64,000 nucleotides of DNA. Origin: Jannaschia sp. Os4. Its GTDB lineage: Bacteria; Pseudomonadota; Alphaproteobacteria; Rhodobacterales; Rhodobacteraceae. Of this stretch, positions 61,818-64,000 are shown in pieces. Location of the stretch: positions 639,001-703,000 of the forward strand of contig NZ_JAFCAR010000003.1 in assembly GCF_016820245.1 (NCBI RefSeq), in the 5' to 3' direction. A program made the translations under genes and the position numbers. The notes beneath the pieces are model-generated. The model was not told where the DNA came from. It did no database searches and saw only the letters and a list, made by a program, of their open reading frames with translations. Each line of letters opens with the position of its first letter. Position 1 is the stretch's first letter.

Positions 61818-62471
61818 CCCGGCGGGCCGCGCCCCGTCCTGCGCCCCGTCCTCCGCCGCCGGGTCATCGCCGGGACGGTCGCGGCCTTCGTCCTCCTCGC
61901 CGCCGTCGCCGCGGGGCTGCGCCGGGACGAGCTGGCGGCGGTCGCGGCCCTCGCAGCCGCGCTGTCCGCCGCTCCCGTCGCCCTCGCGAGCCGGTTGCGG
62001 ATCGTCCTGCCGCTGCCCTTCGTGCTGGCCTTCGCCGCCTTCCTCGCCCTGTCGCTCGTCGCGGGCGAGGCCTTCGACGCCTACGAGCGCGTCTGGTGGT
62101 GGGACCTCGCCCTCCACGGGGCCTCGGCCACGGGGCTGGGCCTCGCGGGGTTCCTGTTCGTCCTCATGCTCTTCGAGGGGGACCGCTACGCCGCGCCGCC
62201 TTGGGCTCTCGCCGCCATCGCCGCCTGCCTCGCGGTCACGGCGGGCACGGCGTGGGAGCTGTTCGAGTACGCGATGGATCACGGGTTCGGCCTCTCGATG
62301 CAGAAGTCCGGCCTGCCGGACACGATGGGCGACCTCGCCGTGAACCTTGCGGGGGCGGCCCTCGGGGCGGCGGCGGGCTGGGGCTACCTGCGCGGCCGGG
62401 GACGCCATCCCGCGACGTGGCTGATCGTGCAGTTCGTCCGGCTGAACGCCCGGCGCTTCCGCCGTCGGTGA
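61716..62471 (+). CDS. DUF2238-like integral membrane protein (start uncertain)
   Basis: The clear part starts near 61863 (RRRVIAGTVAAFVLLAAVAAGL) and has about six hydrophobic segments with RVWWWDLALHGASATGLGLAG and TAGTAWELFEYAMDHGFGLSMQKSGLPDTMGDLAVNLAGA, typical of the DUF2238 family (W.D...H...G...E..E......G......Q.....D...D...N..GA). The only standard in-frame start is the ATG at 61716, which would overlap the opposite-strand endonuclease-like gene by about 100 bases and add some 50 unconserved residues. The function is unknown. It is followed by a degenerate Crp/Fnr box. Confidence 0.65.
   Translation: MGAEAAEDPEDAGGVAPPIEADGLADVVGGDPEQPGGPRPVLRPVLRRRVIAGTVAAFVLLAAVAAGLRRDELAAVAALAAALSAAPVALASRLRIVLPLPFVLAFAAFLALSLVAGEAFDAYERVWWWDLALHGASATGLGLAGFLFVLMLFEGDRYAAPPWALAAIAACLAVTAGTAWELFEYAMDHGFGLSMQKSGLPDTMGDLAVNLAGAALGAAAGWGYLRGRGRHPATWLIVQFVRLNARRFRRR
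61829..61852. repeat. 12-base tandem duplication between divergent genes
   Basis: GCGCCCCGTCCT occurs twice in direct succession between the endonuclease-like and membrane-protein genes. The region lacks the expected start codons, so a recent duplication or a sequencing slip may have altered the 5' ends. Confidence 0.6.
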
Positions 62472-62492
62472 CGCGCCGCCGCGCGCATGTCC

Positions 62493-62506
62493 TTGATCGC
62501 GCTCAA
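62493..62506. promoter_or_regulatory. Near-consensus Crp/Fnr-type box before the DUF2267 gene
   Basis: TTGAT-CGCG-CTCAA has one FNR-type half-site and one with a single change. Its centre is 62.5 bases before the DUF2267 start, matching the spacing of the perfect boxes. Confidence 0.6.
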
Positions 62507-62561
62507 TAGGGGACGCCGCGCGGCGTGTATGTCTGGACCCATCGTCCCGATGGAGGACCCC

Positions 62562-63011
62562 ATGAGCGCGCAGGATCTAGAAGTGATCGACCACACCGTC
62601 CAGCTGACCCACGAATGGGTGAACGAGCTGCGCGAGCGGCTGGGATGGCCCAGCAGCCGCGACGCGATGCGCCTGATGCGCACCGTCCTGTCCGAGCTGC
62701 GCGACCGCCTTCCCCACGCGGAGGTGGCCGACCTCGCGGCGCAGATGCCGCTGCTCATCCGGGGCATGTACTACGAGGGCTGGCAGCCCGCGCGGACGCC
62801 GGTCCATGACCGCTCGGCGGACGCCTTCGAGGCGGCGGTCGCGGCCCGGCTCGGGCGGGTCGAGGGCTACCGGGGCCACGCCGACATCGCCGCCGTCTTC
62901 GCCACGCTCGCCAACCGGATGACCGAGGGGGAGCTCCGGCAGGCCCGCGCGGCCCTGCCGCGCGGGGTGCGCGACCTGTGGGACGCGGACCTGACGTGGA
63001 CGGGAGGCTAG
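62562..63011 (+). CDS. DUF2267-family protein
   Basis: A 149-residue protein: TVQLTHEWVNELRERLGWPSSRDAMRLMRTVLSELRDRLPHAEVADLAAQMPLLIRGMYYEGWQP is the DUF2267 helical signature (A.r.l.aVL..L.dRL...ea..laaQLP...Rg.yYegW). The second half repeats helical features. GGAGGA is 5 bases before the ATG at 62562. DUF2267 genes often accompany stress and low-oxygen genes; the molecular role is not known. Confidence 0.9.
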   Translation: MSAQDLEVIDHTVQLTHEWVNELRERLGWPSSRDAMRLMRTVLSELRDRLPHAEVADLAAQMPLLIRGMYYEGWQPARTPVHDRSADAFEAAVAARLGRVEGYRGHADIAAVFATLANRMTEGELRQARAALPRGVRDLWDADLTWTGG

Positions 63012-63354
63012 GCGCCGTCTCGCTCGGGGGTGGTCCCGACGCGTTCTTGCGCCGTCCAGCAGGACGCGCGCGGTCGGCCCGTCACGGCGCGGAGGCCCCG
63101 CGCGGCATGTCCGCGTCTGCGTCAGGCTGACCGCGTCCGTCGTCGGGCAGGGATGGTCCGAGGTGTCCGTGCACGGCATCTCGGTGCCGTCGCGCATCCG
63201 CTCCGGCCCCCGCGTGCCGTGCCGCCATGCGCGGTCGAGCAGGGACGGGGCGCACCGCCGTCACGACCTGCCCTTGGGGAGGTCTTGTCCTCCCGCCGAT
63301 GCGCTTGGAGCGACGAACCGGCACGGGCGAGGCCCGTCCGCCCCCGCGACTCCA
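63012..63354. other. 343-base intergenic stretch
   Basis: Between the convergent DUF2267 gene and the right-end TPR-like gene. No domain-bearing frame, ribosome-binding site or hairpin with a T-run is seen. Both flanking genes end here, so it contains the two 3' regions. Confidence 0.5.
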
Positions 63355-64000
63355 TCACCGCTCCAGATCGCGCAGGGCCCGCGTCGCGGCGGTCTCGAGC
63401 GCGTCCAGCCCTTCGGTCGCGGCCGCGCCGCGCGCGCGCTGCAGGTGCGCCCGGGCCTCTGCCTCCCGGCGGGCGGCTGCGGCGATGCGGGCGAGGCCCA
63501 TCTCGCACCGCGCGACGTGGCTGCCCCGGCCCGAGAGGTCGAGCGCGAGGCAGCGCCGGAGATCGGCGGCCGCACGGCGCCGGGCTCCGATCCGCAGCCG
63601 CGCGGCGGTCAGGAGGTCGGGCAGGCCCGGCCGTCCCACGCTCGGGCGCCGCCCCGGCGCGGGAAGGCCGCCGATCGCGAGCAGCACCTCGCCGCGCAGG
63701 AGGAGGACCTGACGGATCAGGTTCACGTTGCCGGCCGCCTCGACGAGACGGGCCAGCTTGGCGATGCGCCGCCACGCGGCCCGGAGGCGTCCGGAGCGCA
63801 GGTCCACCACGGCGCGGAGCCACAGCACCGCGTGGGCGATGTTGATGTCCCCGACCGCCTCGGCCTCGGCGAGAAGGGCGTCCACCTCCGGCAGGACGCG
63901 GTCCGGGGCCTCGAGCATGACGCGCGCGTAGAGGTCCATGGCCCGTCCGACCCGCTCGTCGCCCGACCCGGGGATCGCGCGCTCCAGCGCCGGGGCGACT
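63355..64000 (-). CDS. TPR-like helical repeat protein (partial, runs off the right end)
   Basis: The frame is open to the window edge, giving 214 residues of the C-terminal part. An internal Met is present at 63939, but the upstream codons (residues ending GSGDERVGRAMDLYARVM) continue the same helical pattern, so the gene very probably starts beyond the window. Repeated helical hairpins such as VLPEVDALLAEAEAVGDINIAHAVLWLRAVVDLRSGRLRAAWRR, AAADLRRCLALD and AEARAHLQRARGAAA resemble TPR units, as in the C-terminal part of AAA/LuxR-type (MalT-like) or adenylate-cyclase-type regulators. The function cannot be fixed from this fragment. Confidence 0.65.
   Translation of the reverse strand, partial: VAPALERAIPGSGDERVGRAMDLYARVMLEAPDRVLPEVDALLAEAEAVGDINIAHAVLWLRAVVDLRSGRLRAAWRRIAKLARLVEAAGNVNLIRQVLLLRGEVLLAIGGLPAPGRRPSVGRPGLPDLLTAARLRIGARRRAAADLRRCLALDLSGRGSHVARCEMGLARIAAAARREAEARAHLQRARGAAATEGLDALETAATRALRDLER

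Noticed and set aside
63082-63324. Small minus-strand gene between the DUF2267 gene and the TPR-like gene
   Set aside because: No ribosome-binding site, domain or coding-like pattern; the frame is a by-product of high GC.

Overview
The window is very GC-rich DNA (about 70% by eye) with tightly packed operons, many 4-base ATGA/GTGA stop-start overlaps and little intergenic space. The content points to an alphaproteobacterium, most likely a Rhodobacterales/Paracoccaceae (Roseobacter-Paracoccus type) member: a complete soxSR/soxVW/soxXYZABCDEF thiosulfate-oxidation locus, a C4-pathway 5-aminolevulinate synthase, SqrR/BigR-type persulfide sensors, tripartite tricarboxylate (TTT) transport and a DUF3775 protein. 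The lineage is inferred from gene content, not from any rRNA; no rRNA, tRNA, CRISPR array, phage or complete insertion sequence was seen.

Layout. (1) 1-6.2 kb: tail of a FadR/GntR-type regulator, a LysR regulator divergent from tctCBA plus a CaiB/BaiF CoA-transferase, and a convergent haloacetate-dehalogenase-like hydrolase. This looks like uptake and CoA activation of an organic acid. (2) 6.4-10.4 kb: a three-gene molybdenum hydroxylase resembling periplasmic aldehyde oxidase PaoABC. (3) 10.5-12.8 kb: a BigR-like sulfide module (thiol-switch ArsR regulator, two YeeE/YedE transporter halves, persulfide dioxygenase). (4) 12.8-20.0 kb: a LacI-controlled alpha-glucoside-type ABC operon with a GH63-like intracellular hydrolase. 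(5) 20.1-27.6 kb: a glycan or surface-polysaccharide island with an epimerase, three glycosyltransferases and two unrecognised proteins, bounded on the left by an apparently truncated glycosyltransferase and a 731-base stretch without a convincing gene. (6) 27.7-30.0 kb: a divergent TetR/flavin-monooxygenase pair with operator palindromes.

(7) 30.3-47.7 kb: the sulfur-oxidation region. On the minus strand it reads soxV-soxW, then soxXYZABCDEF, then a DUF302 gene and hemA (ALA synthase). On the plus strand are soxS, an ArsR persulfide sensor (soxR/sqrR type) and a SoxT-like YeeE protein, followed on the minus strand by persulfide dioxygenase, a DUF442 sulfurtransferase and a SulP permease. Four AT-rich palindromes at the likely promoters are candidate persulfide-sensor operators. 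Thiosulfate would be oxidised in the periplasm by SoxXA/YZ/B/CD, thiol reductant supplied by SoxVWS, and persulfide handled in the cytoplasm by the dioxygenase; ALA synthase would supply haem for SoxA, X, D and E.

(8) 47.9-63.0 kb: a Crp/Fnr regulator and a set of stress or low-oxygen-type genes: VIT-family transporter, DUF6544 protein, amidohydrolase, P2-type cation ATPase, phasin-like protein, DUF2892 protein, universal stress proteins, an MlaEFD lipid transporter, DUF3775 and DUF2267 proteins. TTGAC-N4-GTCAA-type boxes precede most of the transcription units, five of them centred 61-66 bases before a start codon, so I read this as a locally clustered Crp/Fnr regulon. The window ends inside a minus-strand gene with TPR-like repeats.
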